NCBI GenBank assembly: GCA_947564305.1
Contig: CANOBT010000001.1
Coordinates: 58,082-122,081, forward strand
Direction of reading: 5' to 3'
Origin: an uncultured Lachnospiraceae bacterium
GTDB lineage: Bacteria; Bacillota_A; Clostridia; Lachnospirales; Lachnospiraceae
DNA: 64,000 nucleotides
The notes under the pieces: generated by a model
Told to the model about the DNA's origin: nothing
What the model saw: only the letters and a program-made list of their open reading frames with translations
Databases searched by the model: none
Made by a program: the position numbers and the translations under genes
Part shown: in pieces, positions 45,598 to 55,253 of the stretch
How positions within the stretch are numbered: the stretch's first letter is position 1
How the letters are laid out: each line of letters starts with the position of its first letter

Positions 45598-48500
45598 ATT
45601 CTATTGTTGCGATATCAATCAATGTCAGCTTTTGGATATCTGTATTTTCTAAACTGGTAATCAATGCTCTTGCCGTATCCATAGCAGTTAGTACATTGAC
45701 ACCTGTCTCGATGGCATTTCTGCGGATAATAAAACCGTCCCTGGAATGCTCCGCGCCCTGTGCCGGGGTGTCGATAACCAAATCGATTTCGTGTCCTAAG
45801 ATCAAGTCCATCAGATTCGGGGACTCCTGCTCAATCTTACGCACTGTGATCGCTTTTACGCCTCCGGCCTTCAAAGCCTCGGCAGTTCCCCTTGTGGCAA
45901 AGATTCGGTAACCAATCTTTTCAAATCTGCGTCCAATCTCCACAGCTTCCTCTTTGTCTTCATCCCTCACGGTCATAATCATATTTTTGAACCGTGGGAG
46001 ACGGATTCCTGCGCCGATAAATGCCTTATACAATGCCTCATCAAAGGTAGAGGCAATTCCCAAACATTCTCCGGTAGACTTCATCTCTGGTCCAAGGCTG
46101 ATATCTGCGCCACGGATTTTCTCAAAAGAGAATACCGGCATCTTGATTGCAAAATAGTCTGCCTCTTTTTGAAGTCCCGGTTTATATCCCAGTTCCCGGA
46201 TCTTGCTTCCCATAATCACCCGTGCGGCAAGGGGGACGATTGGAATGCCTGTCACCTTGCTGATATATGGCACGGTACGGCTGGAACGCGGATTCACCTC
46301 AATCACATATACATCTGCCTCCCCGCACACGATGAACTGAATATTGATCAGTCCAATCACATGCAGCGATTTCGCCAGTCTTCTCGTATACTCCGCAATT
46401 TTTTCTTTAGCCGCCTTTGTCAGACTCTGAGCCGGATAGACGGAAATACTGTCTCCGGAGTGGATGCCTGCCCGCTCAATATGCTCCATAATACCTGGAA
46501 TCAAAATATCTTCTCCGTCGCAGACTGCATCCACCTCGATTTCTTTTCCATTTAAATATTTATCCACAAGAATCGGATGATCCTGTGCAATCCGGTTGAT
46601 AATACCGATAAATTCATCAATATCATGGTCATTGATGGCAATCTGCATCCCTTGTCCGCCCAGTACATAGGAAGGTCTTACCAGAACCGGGTATCCAAGA
46701 CGATTTGCCACCTCTTTAGCCTCTTCTGCGGTAAATACAGTGCCGCCGGAGGGACGTGGGATCTGGCATTCTTCCAATATCTCGTCAAAGAGTTCACGGT
46801 CCTCGGCCTTATCCACATTTTCCGCTGAGGTTCCCCAGATTGGAACTCCCATCTTCATCAGACTTTCCGTCAGTTTGATAGCTGTCTGTCCGCCGAACTG
46901 TACGACAGCTCCGTCAGGCTTTTCTAAATCTACAATACTCTCCACATCCTCTGGAGTGAGAGGTTCGAAATACAACTTGTCCGCAATATCAAAGTCCGTG
47001 CTGACCGTCTCCGGGTTATTATTGACGATGATGGTCTCGTAGCCTTCTTTTGCAAAGGCCCAGGTACAATGTACGGAGCAGAAGTCAAATTCGATTCCCT
47101 GACCAATCCGGATCGGACCGGAACCTAGAACCAACACTTTTTTCCTGTCTGTGGTCTTCACGGCTTCATTTTCGCTTCCGAATACGGAATAGTAGTAGGG
47201 CGTTTCCGCTGCAAACTCTGCCGCACAGGTGTCTACCATCTTATAGGCGGCTACAATTCCGTTTGCATGGCGCAAATCATGGATTTCCCGTTCGTCACGG
47301 CCGGTCAGCCTGGCAATCACATTATCCGGGAATTCCATCCTCTTAGCCTCTTTTAAAAGCTCTGGCGTGAGTTCCTCCCTCTGCAGAGCCTGTTCCATTT
47401 CTACCAGGATGGCAAGTTTATCAATAAACCATATATCAATCATGGTTTTCTCATGAATCAGTTCATAACTAATTCCTCTGCGCAATGCCTCTGCGATACG
47501 CCAGATCCGCATATCATCCACAATCGAAAGCTGTTCTGTCAGTTCATCCTCAGAAAGCTTTGAGAAATCATAGGATAACAGGCAGTCCACATGCTGTTCC
47601 AAGGAGCGGATGGCCTTCATCAATGCTCCTTCAAAATTGTCACAGATACTCATGACCTCGCCGGTAGCCTTCATCTGTGTTGTCAGCGTCCGCTTAGCAC
47701 TGATGAATTTATCAAAGGGAAGTCTTGGGATTTTTACCACACAGTAGTCCAGCATCGGTTCAAAACTAGCATAGGTCTTGTGGGTAATGGCATTCTTGAT
47801 CTCATCCAATGTATAGCCTAGGGCAATCTTGGCTGCCACCTTCGCAATGGGATACCCGGTGGCTTTGGAAGCCAGGGCAGAAGAGCGGCTGACTCTGGGG
47901 TTCACCTCGATGACACAATATTCAAATGATTCCGGATGTAATGCATACTGAACGTTACATCCTCCCGTAATCTTCAGCTCATCAATAATTTTCAACGCAG
48001 AAGTACGCAGCATCTGGTATTCCTTGTCACCTAAAGTCTGGGAAGGCGCTACCACGATACTGTCGCCGGTGTGTACACCCACGGGGTCAATATTTTCCAT
48101 ATTACATACAGTGATACAGTTGCCGTTTCCGTCCCGCATCACCTCATACTCAATTTCCTTCCAGCCTGCAATACAGCGTTCCACCAATACCTGTCCTACA
48201 CGGGAGAGGCGCAGGCCGTTTTCCAGGATTTCCATAAGCTGATGGGAATCATGGGCGATTCCGCCGCCACTTCCTCCCAGAGTATAAGCCGGGCGAAGTA
48301 CGACCGGATAACCAATTTTATTTGCAAAAGCCAGACCATCCTCCACAGATTCCACCACCAGGGACGCCGCAACAGGCTCACCGATTTTCTCCATAGTGGC
48401 CTTGAATTCCAGACGGTCCTCCGCTTTTTTTATGGTCTCAGAGGTGGTCCCGATGAGGCGCACATGATGCTCCTTTAAAAACCCGGATTCTTCCAATTCC

Positions 48501-48799
48501 ATAGCCAGGTTCAATCCGGCCTGTCCGCCTAGTGTGGGAAGGATGCTGTCCGGCTGTTCCTTCTGGATTAACTGTTCCACCACTTCTAATGTCAATGGTT
48601 CAATATAAACCCGGTCAGCAATATCCTTGTCTGTCATGATTGTGGCAGGATTGGAATTCAACAGTACCACTTCCAGATTCTCTTCCTTTAGTGAACGGCA
48701 TGCCTGGGTTCCTGCGTAGTCAAATTCCGCAGCCTGTCCAATAACGATTGGGCCGGAGCCGATAACCAGTACTTTTTTGATACTCATATCTCTAGGCAT
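45596..48799 (-). CDS. carB: Carbamoyl-phosphate synthase large subunit
   Basis: The 1067-residue enzyme makes carbamoyl phosphate for pyrimidine and arginine synthesis. Two homologous ATP-grasp halves are visible, each starting with a VLVIGSGPIVIGQ-type or VLVLGSGPIRIGQ-type motif, with GGSGGGIA and GGQGMQIA loops. The C-terminal allosteric domain is present. It lies 4 bases after carA. Confidence 0.97.
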   Translation of the reverse strand: MPRDMSIKKVLVIGSGPIVIGQAAEFDYAGTQACRSLKEENLEVVLLNSNPATIMTDKDIADRVYIEPLTLEVVEQLIQKEQPDSILPTLGGQAGLNLAMELEESGFLKEHHVRLIGTTSETIKKAEDRLEFKATMEKIGEPVAASLVVESVEDGLAFANKIGYPVVLRPAYTLGGSGGGIAHDSHQLMEILENGLRLSRVGQVLVERCIAGWKEIEYEVMRDGNGNCITVCNMENIDPVGVHTGDSIVVAPSQTLGDKEYQMLRTSALKIIDELKITGGCNVQYALHPESFEYCVIEVNPRVSRSSALASKATGYPIAKVAAKIALGYTLDEIKNAITHKTYASFEPMLDYCVVKIPRLPFDKFISAKRTLTTQMKATGEVMSICDNFEGALMKAIRSLEQHVDCLLSYDFSKLSEDELTEQLSIVDDMRIWRIAEALRRGISYELIHEKTMIDIWFIDKLAILVEMEQALQREELTPELLKEAKRMEFPDNVIARLTGRDEREIHDLRHANGIVAAYKMVDTCAAEFAAETPYYYSVFGSENEAVKTTDRKKVLVLGSGPIRIGQGIEFDFCSVHCTWAFAKEGYETIIVNNNPETVSTDFDIADKLYFEPLTPEDVESIVDLEKPDGAVVQFGGQTAIKLTESLMKMGVPIWGTSAENVDKAEDRELFDEILEECQIPRPSGGTVFTAEEAKEVANRLGYPVLVRPSYVLGGQGMQIAINDHDIDEFIGIINRIAQDHPILVDKYLNGKEIEVDAVCDGEDILIPGIMEHIERAGIHSGDSISVYPAQSLTKAAKEKIAEYTRRLAKSLHVIGLINIQFIVCGEADVYVIEVNPRSSRTVPYISKVTGIPIVPLAARVIMGSKIRELGYKPGLQKEADYFAIKMPVFSFEKIRGADISLGPEMKSTGECLGIASTFDEALYKAFIGAGIRLPRFKNMIMTVRDEDKEEAVEIGRRFEKIGYRIFATRGTAEALKAGGVKAITVRKIEQESPNLMDLILGHEIDLVIDTPAQGAEHSRDGFIIRRNAIETGVNVLTAMDTARALITSLENTDIQKLTLIDIATIE

Positions 48800-48803
48800 T
48801 GTT

Positions 48804-49868
48804 TTATCCCTCCATCATTTCCATGAATCTGTCAAACAGGTATCCTGAATCCTGAGGTCCCGGGCACGCTTCGGGGTGGAACTGGACCGTAAAAATATTT
48901 TTTCCCACATATTCCAATCCTTCATTGGTTCCGTCATTTACATTCACAAAGGCCGGAACTGCCACATCCGCACTCATATGCTCGGTATCCACCACATATC
49001 CGTGGTTCTGGGAGGAAATATAGACCCGTCCGGTCTTTAAATCTTTGACCGGATGATTGCCGCCCCGGTGGCCATATTTTAATTTATGGGTAGACGCACC
49101 TGTAGCAAGAGCCATGAGCTGATGTCCAAGGCAGATTGCAAAGATAGGAATATTCGTCTGATACAATTTTTTGATTTCTTCGATAATGGAAATACAATCC
49201 GCCGGGTCTCCAGGCCCATTGGAAAGCATAATACCGTCTGGATTTGTGGAAATGATTTCATCCGCAGTTGTATGTGCCGGATAAATCGTCACTTCACAGC
49301 CGCGTTCATTTAAAGATCTGGCAATATTCTTCTTTGCCCCTAAATCAAGAAGTGCTACCTTTTTTCCGTCTCCCGGCAAAATCTCTTTTTCCTGGCAGGT
49401 CACTTTGGAAACAACATCTCCAACATGATAGGACTTTAACAAAGGAAGAATTTCCTCAAGATGATAATTTTGGTTCGTGGTGATCATACCGTTCATGGTT
49501 CCCTTTTCCCGCAGGATTCTGGTAAGGGCACGGGTGTCGATTCCTGCAATTCCTGGGATATCCTGTTTTTCAAGGAAGTCCTGAATCGTGCCTTCACAGC
49601 GGAAATTACTTGGAATACGGGATAATTCACGGACAATATAACCATCCGGCCAGGCCTTTTGTGATTCCATATCCGGTGTGATTCCGTAATTGCCAATCAA
49701 AGGATATGTCATCACAACGGCCTGACCCGCATAGGAAGGGTCTGTCAACACCTCTAAATAGCCTGTCATAGACGTATTGAATACGATTTCACTGATCATG
49801 TCTCTTGTGGAACCGATGCTTGTACCTGTAAATACGGTTCCGTCTTCTAAAATGAGAAACGCTTTCAT
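48804..49868 (-). CDS. carA: Carbamoyl-phosphate synthase small subunit
   Basis: The 354-residue glutamine amidotransferase subunit supplies ammonia to CarB. The class I GATase nucleophile motif ICLGHQ and GHRGGNHPV are present, as is the N-terminal LILEDGTVFTGTSIG. It has its own strong promoter ~60 bases upstream. No pyrR-type attenuator is evident in the short leader. Confidence 0.97.
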   Translation of the reverse strand: MKAFLILEDGTVFTGTSIGSTRDMISEIVFNTSMTGYLEVLTDPSYAGQAVVMTYPLIGNYGITPDMESQKAWPDGYIVRELSRIPSNFRCEGTIQDFLEKQDIPGIAGIDTRALTRILREKGTMNGMITTNQNYHLEEILPLLKSYHVGDVVSKVTCQEKEILPGDGKKVALLDLGAKKNIARSLNERGCEVTIYPAHTTADEIISTNPDGIMLSNGPGDPADCISIIEEIKKLYQTNIPIFAICLGHQLMALATGASTHKLKYGHRGGNHPVKDLKTGRVYISSQNHGYVVDTEHMSADVAVPAFVNVNDGTNEGLEYVGKNIFTVQFHPEACPGPQDSGYLFDRFMEMMEG

Positions 49869-49923
49869 CCATTCACCTTTCCCTTCATTTGTTTACATAT
49901 ACTGGTGTCGTAAAATCGTAAAA

Positions 49924-49952
49924 ATTATACTACAACTGCTATAAGAATTCAA
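49924..49952 (-). promoter_or_regulatory. Promoter of carAB
   Basis: Minus-strand TTGAAT (49952-49947), 17-base spacer, TATAAT (49929-49924). The leader to carA is only ~50 bases. Confidence 0.8.
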
Positions 49953-49959
49953 CTTGTTT

Positions 49960-50616
49960 TTAAAACTCCTTCTTTTTCATAATCCGCAGTGAGATGAGAA
50001 ATGAAATTCCGGTTATCATAATCAATCCAACACAGATACCGGCGATAACCGTAGCTGTATTTGCCGCATTGATCCGTATCAGGGCGCCGGAAACATCCAG
50101 ATTGAATTTTTTAATGAGGAAATAGCCTCCAAACCCGACCAGGTAACCTATCCCTAAAATGATTGAAATTGTGATCCGGCTTTTTTCAGCGCCGAATTTC
50201 AGCAGGACGGGTATCATGATGGACTGCATCAATGTGGCGGTTACAAAGGCAGATAGAAACGCCGTGGCTAATACGTTAAGCTGTAGAGGGGCATGTTTTA
50301 CCAGCATCCTTGCGGCTGACAATAAAACGGCGAACAGGGCTGCTGCGGTCATCCCCACAATTTGAAGGAGATATTTTTCCTTAACATAACTGCTCCGGCT
50401 GACAGGCAGTGTCATCAGATAGCTCATCCCATTAGCATACTGGTCAAAATTAATGGTGCTGTATGCAAAGGTTGATAAAATGATTGCCATGTACATAGCG
50501 GCAAAGCTTTGATTTTCGCTAAATAGTATAAAAAAAATACCGATAAGCAGACCTGGCATATAAGACTGCTTCTGACTTTTTAACAACTGGAAATCTTTGA
50601 TTAATAGTCCTTTCAT
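49960..50616 (-). CDS. ABC-2 type transporter permease
   Basis: The 218-residue protein has six predicted membrane segments and the pattern of ABC-2 permeases in GntR/YtrA-type operons (MKGLLIKDFQLLKSQK, YANGMSYLMTLPVSRSSYVKEKYL). It works with the ATPase encoded upstream. The substrate is unknown; related systems respond to cell-wall stress or peptide antibiotics. Confidence 0.88.
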   Translation of the reverse strand: MKGLLIKDFQLLKSQKQSYMPGLLIGIFFILFSENQSFAAMYMAIILSTFAYSTINFDQYANGMSYLMTLPVSRSSYVKEKYLLQIVGMTAAALFAVLLSAARMLVKHAPLQLNVLATAFLSAFVTATLMQSIMIPVLLKFGAEKSRITISIILGIGYLVGFGGYFLIKKFNLDVSGALIRINAANTATVIAGICVGLIMITGISFLISLRIMKKKEF

Positions 50617-50705
50617 TTTCTTGATTCCTTCCTTAAAAATACTTTTTAACTTCCTGAATTATATTGTAAACATCATTTTGTCTATTTTGCATTCATCCAT
50701 GGATA

Positions 50706-51554
50706 TTAGATTGCGCTGCCCAATATCATCATCATGATCAATTCATCCATACTTCCTTTTTCAATCGCAATATCGGGATAATTCTCCAGATAGAACTGCT
50801 TCTGGTTGGTCAGGCAGCTATAGCCAAATTTTTCTTTTTTGCAGCGTAGAATATATTCTTTGTCAAGCGTTTCATACTGTTCTTCGGTCAATTTCAGGAG
50901 CGCATAGTCACTGAGCAGTATATCTGTCTCTTCATGCAGGATGATCTTCCCTTCGTCTATCATATAGAAATCATCACAGAACCCCTCCAGGTCGGAAGAG
51001 ATATGGGAACTGATCAGAATAGAGCGTTCCTCCTGTTCCATATAATCCCTTAATAGTTCCAGAATGTTATCCCTTGCTACCACATCTAGCCCGCTCGTAG
51101 GCTCATCCAGTATAAGCAGTCTGGAATCATGGGAAATCGCAGTCAATACCTGAAGCTTTTGCTTCATCCCATTAGAAAACTCACTGATTTTTTTTGTGAG
51201 AGGCAGGGAGAATTTTTTGCATTTTTTCAAAAATTCTTCCTCCTCGAATGTGGAATACATGCTGCGAAGTACCGGAATCAAATCCTGAATCGTCAGATAC
51301 CCATTAAAACCGGAATCCGACAGCACAACCCCAATCTGTTCTTTATCGTATATTCCGAGCTGCTCCACAGGTTTTCCAAATATTTGAATGGAACCTCCGT
51401 CACAACGAATCAGACCCAGAATCGCTTTAAATGTAGTACTTTTTCCTGCCCCGTTCTTTCCAATCAGACCGGTGACACAGCCGGGTTGGACCTCCATGGA
51501 ACATTCCAGGTTAAATTCCTTATAATGCTTTGTTACATTTTCTAATTTCAACAT
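50706..51554 (-). CDS. ABC transporter ATP-binding protein
   Basis: The 282-residue ATPase has Walker A GKNGAGKST, a divergent signature in the FSNGMKQKL region, Walker B LLILDEPTSGLD and the His-switch region SSH. It starts 4 bases after the gntR-type gene stop, so regulator, ATPase and permease form one operon. Confidence 0.93.
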   Translation of the reverse strand: MLKLENVTKHYKEFNLECSMEVQPGCVTGLIGKNGAGKSTTFKAILGLIRCDGGSIQIFGKPVEQLGIYDKEQIGVVLSDSGFNGYLTIQDLIPVLRSMYSTFEEEEFLKKCKKFSLPLTKKISEFSNGMKQKLQVLTAISHDSRLLILDEPTSGLDVVARDNILELLRDYMEQEERSILISSHISSDLEGFCDDFYMIDEGKIILHEETDILLSDYALLKLTEEQYETLDKEYILRCKKEKFGYSCLTNQKQFYLENYPDIAIEKGSMDELIMMMILGSAI

Positions 51555-51558
51555 CTTG

Positions 51559-51930
51559 CTAGTCCTCCAATATAATCTGAAATAAATCCATAATATCCTG
51601 ATTGCTCATGCCGCAGCTTCGGCCTTTTCGGATGGCCATTTCTAAATCAGCCTCCACTTCCTTTTTTTTCTCTTCCAGCATCAATTCCTGGTTGGCCAGT
51701 GTGACGAAGCTGCCTTTTCCGTGTACAGTAACAATAAATCCTTCCGCATCCAGGGCATCGTAGGCTTTTTTTACGGTCAGTGCACTGACTTTCAGCTCCT
51801 TGGCCAGAGTACGGACCGACGGAAGCATCTCACCTTCCTGCAATTCCCCCTGCATAATTTCCTTTTTCACCTGAGAGACAATCTGCTCATAGATGGGCTG
51901 CATGGAAGAATTGTTAATAATCAATTTCAC
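51559..51930 (-). CDS. GntR family (YtrA subfamily) transcriptional regulator
   Basis: A winged-helix domain (PIYEQIVSQVKKEIMQGELQ, LPSVRTLAKELKVSALTVKKAY, GFIVTVHGKGSFV) with the short C-terminal tail of YtrA-type repressors. I choose GTG 51930 because GGAGG (51942-51938) is 7 bases upstream; ATG 51936 would be only one base away. This gives 123 residues. It likely represses its own ABC operon through the overlapping palindromes upstream. Confidence 0.9.
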   Translation of the reverse strand: MKLIINNSSMQPIYEQIVSQVKKEIMQGELQEGEMLPSVRTLAKELKVSALTVKKAYDALDAEGFIVTVHGKGSFVTLANQELMLEEKKKEVEADLEMAIRKGRSCGMSNQDIMDLFQIILED

Positions 51931-51950
51931 TTTCATCCCTCCTTTGCTTA

Positions 51951-52001
51951 CAAACAGTATATAACAGTATTGAACTGTTGTCAACTGTTTTATACTGTTT
52001 G
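51951..52001 (-). promoter_or_regulatory. GntR operator overlapping promoter
   Basis: CAAACAGTATA (51951-51961) and TATACTGTTTG (51991-52001) form a perfect 11-bp inverted repeat, with an inner AACAGT/ACTGTT repeat at 51963-51979. On the minus strand TTGACA (51984-51979), 17 bases and TATACT (51961-51956) form a near-consensus promoter inside it. Binding of the regulator would block RNA polymerase directly. Confidence 0.85.
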
Positions 52002-52033
52002 CTACAAAAATTGAGGGTGAAGTCATGAAAGAG

Positions 52034-52062
52034 TTGACAAATCCGAAATGTGGTATTAAATT
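52034..52062 (+). promoter_or_regulatory. Promoter of HAD phosphatase operon
   Basis: Consensus TTGACA (52034-52039), 17-base spacer, TAAATT (52057-52062), ~45 bases before the gene start. Confidence 0.65.
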
Positions 52063-52106
52063 TTTAATATGCAAAGAGTGTCTGTGAGGGATAAAAAGGA
52101 GAATGT

Positions 52107-52769
52107 ATGATTAAAGGTGCTATATTTGATGTGGATGGAACACTTTTAAATTCCATGCCTGTCTGGGAACATCTGGGTGAACTGTATCTGCGCTCCCTTG
52201 GAATTGAAGCTGAACCGGGGCTTGGCGAAGCATTATCTGCGATGAGCCTGCCACAAGGAGCGGATTACCTGATTTCACATTATCATTTGGGGAAGACACG
52301 CAATCGGGTACTGGAAGGCATTAACCGGGAAGTGAGGGATTTCTATGCAGAGAAAGTCCCTCTCAAATCAGGAGTGCGCGAATTTTTAGAAGGGCTGCGG
52401 GAGCATAAAATTCCACTGGTAATTGTTACGACCAGTGACCGTGGAAACGTAGAAGCCGCGTTGAAGAGACTTGGGATACTGAATTATTTTGACAGAGTAT
52501 TCACCTGCACAGAGATGGGAACGGATAAAAACCGGCCGGACATTTATCTGGCAGCATCCCTGCAGCTTGATACGGAGCCATCAGAGACGCTGGTTTTTGA
52601 GGATGCGTTTCATGCCATTGTGACTGCGAAAAAAGCAGGATTTCGGGTAGTTGCTGTCTACGATCAGGCCAATGACAGCAAGCTTGGAAAGATTTGGAAT
52701 ACGGCGGATATCTATCTGTCAGAGTTTTCCGATTTTGATATGTTTTGGAGGAGAGTGTCAAAAGGTTGA
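52107..52769 (+). CDS. HAD-superfamily phosphatase (beta-phosphoglucomutase-like)
   Basis: The 220-residue HAD enzyme has catalytic Asp8 and Asp10 in DVDGT, motif II TTSDRG, and the C-terminal FEDAFHAIVTAKKAGFRVVAV block with cap insertion after motif I. It probably dephosphorylates a sugar phosphate or similar small metabolite. AAAGGAG precedes the ATG. Its stop overlaps the next gene start. Confidence 0.9.
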   Translation: MIKGAIFDVDGTLLNSMPVWEHLGELYLRSLGIEAEPGLGEALSAMSLPQGADYLISHYHLGKTRNRVLEGINREVRDFYAEKVPLKSGVREFLEGLREHKIPLVIVTTSDRGNVEAALKRLGILNYFDRVFTCTEMGTDKNRPDIYLAASLQLDTEPSETLVFEDAFHAIVTAKKAGFRVVAVYDQANDSKLGKIWNTADIYLSEFSDFDMFWRRVSKG

Positions 52770-53608
52770 GAGAGAATATTACGAATAAAGAGAAAGAAGA
52801 AGCGCTTGCAGCCATGAAAAAAATGGCTGCCAAAATGCTCAGAACGTCAGAACAAGTCTATGTCATTTTTTCACATTGTACCAGAATGCCTTATGTGGTG
52901 TGTGATGACAAGACCTATGATGATGAGATTTTTTTATATTTTCAAGAGGAAGCAGCAAAGAAGGCTGTGAAAAAACTTTTGGAGCAAAAGGAACTGGTAC
53001 AGGCATTGAGGATTGAGAAGAAGGACTTGTTAGCCTTTTATGTCAGTCTGATGCCATTGGGGGTAAACTGCATTCTTGTGCATCAGGAAGTCCAGCCAGA
53101 TAAAGTGTACAACGAAACAGAGAAGGAATCAGAAATGCCTTCTGAACCTGTCTTGGTAAAAATTCCGATTCAATTGGATGAAATCATCCGAAGAAAGGAG
53201 CCAGAAGACGGGAAGGCTTTGATCGAAAATCCGCAGCTCCATCTGACTGCGCTTTATTTTATGCAAAAAGTACGAAAAGCCCCGCAGACAGAACTTACAG
53301 AAGAGTTAAAAGAGCTTCATGAGGAAATGATGGCACATTATCAGAAGGGAAGCTATATCATACCGGTCAAAGAAAATGCAGGAACTTTGGTGATGAAGCA
53401 AAAAAATGGACAGATATTTCAGCCCGTTTTTACAGATATTCAAGAATATAAAAAATTTTTAAGTATGAATCGGGAAGAACAAATTAAGACTGCCGTGCTC
53501 AGTGCAGAAAAAATTACGGGCATTCTTTCTCCGGAGACCGCAGGGGTGGTTGTCAATCCTTTGGGAGTGAACCTGCAGCTCTTGATGAAACGTAGAAAAC
53601 AGGCATAG
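52766..53608 (+). CDS. SseB-family protein
   Basis: An SseB N-terminal-like domain lies in the second half (GSYIIPVKEN, IFQPVFTDIQEYKKFL, GVVVNPLGVNLQLL). The first ~120 residues are a second, more divergent alpha/beta region. The role is unknown; the name derives from an enhanced serine sensitivity protein. The likely start is TTG 52766 (after GGAGGAG, overlapping the upstream stop as TTGA); TTG 52745 is an alternative. Confidence 0.75.
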   Translation: MRENITNKEKEEALAAMKKMAAKMLRTSEQVYVIFSHCTRMPYVVCDDKTYDDEIFLYFQEEAAKKAVKKLLEQKELVQALRIEKKDLLAFYVSLMPLGVNCILVHQEVQPDKVYNETEKESEMPSEPVLVKIPIQLDEIIRRKEPEDGKALIENPQLHLTALYFMQKVRKAPQTELTEELKELHEEMMAHYQKGSYIIPVKENAGTLVMKQKNGQIFQPVFTDIQEYKKFLSMNREEQIKTAVLSAEKITGILSPETAGVVVNPLGVNLQLLMKRRKQA

Positions 53609-53688
53609 GCTGCGTAAGATGCTGCAGTAGTGCATGAAAGCTTCTGCTCCCGGCATATATTTTAAAACGATGATTAAAGGAGCAGGTT

Positions 53689-54696
53689 ATGGAACAAAAT
53701 GAAACAATCACAATGGAACAGGTTGCAATGCGCGTATCTAAGACCAGTATTCTTGTGAACATCCTTCTTTCGCTTTTAAAGCTTGCAGCAGGGGTTCTCG
53801 CTTCCTCGGAGGCGATGGTTTCGGATGCCGTACATTCCGCATCTGATGTATTCAGCACCTTTGTAGTCATTATCGGAATCAAAATGGCCGGCAAAAAAGC
53901 GGATAAAGAGCATCCCTATGGTCATGAACGGATGGAGTGTGTAGCGGCCATCCTTCTGGCTGCTGTTTTGACAGTCACAGGAGCGGGAATCGGGTTTTCC
54001 GGGCTTCGCAAGATTGTAGGCGGATCTGTGGATGAGATTACCGTACCCGGAGTCCTAGCAATCGCAGCAGCGGTGCTGTCAATCGTGGTAAAAGAATGGA
54101 TGTTTTGGTATACTCGCAGAAATGCTAAAAAAATAAATTCCGGTGCATTGATGGCAGATGCCTGGCATCATCGCTCGGATTCCCTGTCCTCTATCGGTGC
54201 ATTTATCGGTATCATTGGCGCACGGCTTGGATTTCCTGTGATGGACCCATTGGCAAGCGTCATTATCTGTCTGTTTATTTTCCAGGCCGCCTATGAGATT
54301 TTTAAAGATGCGGTAGATAAGATGGTGGATAAGTCCTGTAATGAGGAGACAGAGCAGAAAATTCGTGCTCTGGTTCTGAGACAGAAAGGTGTCATGCGCA
54401 TTGACGCCTTGCACACAAGAGAATTTGGAAATAAAATCTATGTGGATTTGGAAATTGCCGCAGATGGTCATCTGTCGTTGAACGAATCTCATGAAATTGC
54501 GGAGAATGTACACGACGAGATTGAGAAGACCTTTCCCTTGATTAAACATATCATGATTCATGTGAATCCTTATATCAACCGTAAAATGATTTATGCATTG
54601 ATTGGGGAGGTTGACAAGGCGGATTTGGAAGAGATGTATGAAATGATTCATCAGTTTGTGGAAAAGAAGAAGCAGGAAAAGTCAAATACACTGTAG
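53689..54696 (+). CDS. Cation diffusion facilitator family transporter
   Basis: The 335-residue protein has six membrane segments. It has paired metal-binding motifs: DAVHSASD (46-53) and DAWHHRSD in the fifth segment, plus a C-terminal cytoplasmic domain (DVLHTR-like DALHTREFG, HIMIHVNPY). It exports Zn2+, Mn2+ or similar; the specificity cannot be set from motifs alone. AAAGGAG lies before the ATG. Confidence 0.94.
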   Translation: MEQNETITMEQVAMRVSKTSILVNILLSLLKLAAGVLASSEAMVSDAVHSASDVFSTFVVIIGIKMAGKKADKEHPYGHERMECVAAILLAAVLTVTGAGIGFSGLRKIVGGSVDEITVPGVLAIAAAVLSIVVKEWMFWYTRRNAKKINSGALMADAWHHRSDSLSSIGAFIGIIGARLGFPVMDPLASVIICLFIFQAAYEIFKDAVDKMVDKSCNEETEQKIRALVLRQKGVMRIDALHTREFGNKIYVDLEIAADGHLSLNESHEIAENVHDEIEKTFPLIKHIMIHVNPYINRKMIYALIGEVDKADLEEMYEMIHQFVEKKKQEKSNTL

Positions 54697-54764
54697 CAAG
54701 CAAAGTCACAACAACTGGACAGATTGTTTGACTGGTAAAGTCCCTGATACAAAGGAGGAGGCTT

Positions 54765-55199
54765 ATGGAGAGCCGGAAACAGCCGATAGGATTTCTCGTG
54801 AAGCAGATCAACAACGTATTTGAAAAAGACTTAAACGGCAAATTAAAGGCAATCGGCGTTACATCTTCCCAATGTGCAGTTCTGGATTATCTGTTTCATA
54901 CGAACAAAGAGGAAGTCAGTCAGCGGGATGTGGAGCAGAACCTGAATTTAAAAAATCCCACGGTAACCGGACTTCTAAAACGTCTGGATGAAAAGGGCTA
55001 TATTCTTTGTGTGCCCAATGCTGAAGATAAGAGAAAAAAGAATATCTACCTGACCGAAAAGGCTTATGATATTCAGCGCCGAATGGACACGGACCGCAAG
55101 AAACTGGAAAAAAAGCTGACAAGAGGAATGACGAAAAAAGAGGTTGCAGCCGTGACCCGCGCGTTAGAAAAGATGTTATATAATATTGCAGACCCGTAG
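54765..55199 (+). CDS. MarR family transcriptional regulator
   Basis: The 144-residue winged-helix repressor has SQCAVLDYLF, the recognition helix NLKNPTVTGLLKRLDEKGYI and the wing DKRKKNIYLTEKAY. It has AAAGGAGGAGG before the ATG. Targets are unknown; possible ones are the flanking CDF transporter or thyA-folA. Confidence 0.93.
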   Translation: MESRKQPIGFLVKQINNVFEKDLNGKLKAIGVTSSQCAVLDYLFHTNKEEVSQRDVEQNLNLKNPTVTGLLKRLDEKGYILCVPNAEDKRKKNIYLTEKAYDIQRRMDTDRKKLEKKLTRGMTKKEVAAVTRALEKMLYNIADP

Positions 55200-55253
55200 G
55201 AAGCTGTAACATTTTTGTCGGAAAAGCGGATAAATTTTTAGAGGAGAGATACG

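Noticed and set aside
54079..54651. 190-codon minus-strand frame opposite the CDF transporter
   Set aside because: Shadow of a well-defined membrane transporter gene; no family resemblance.
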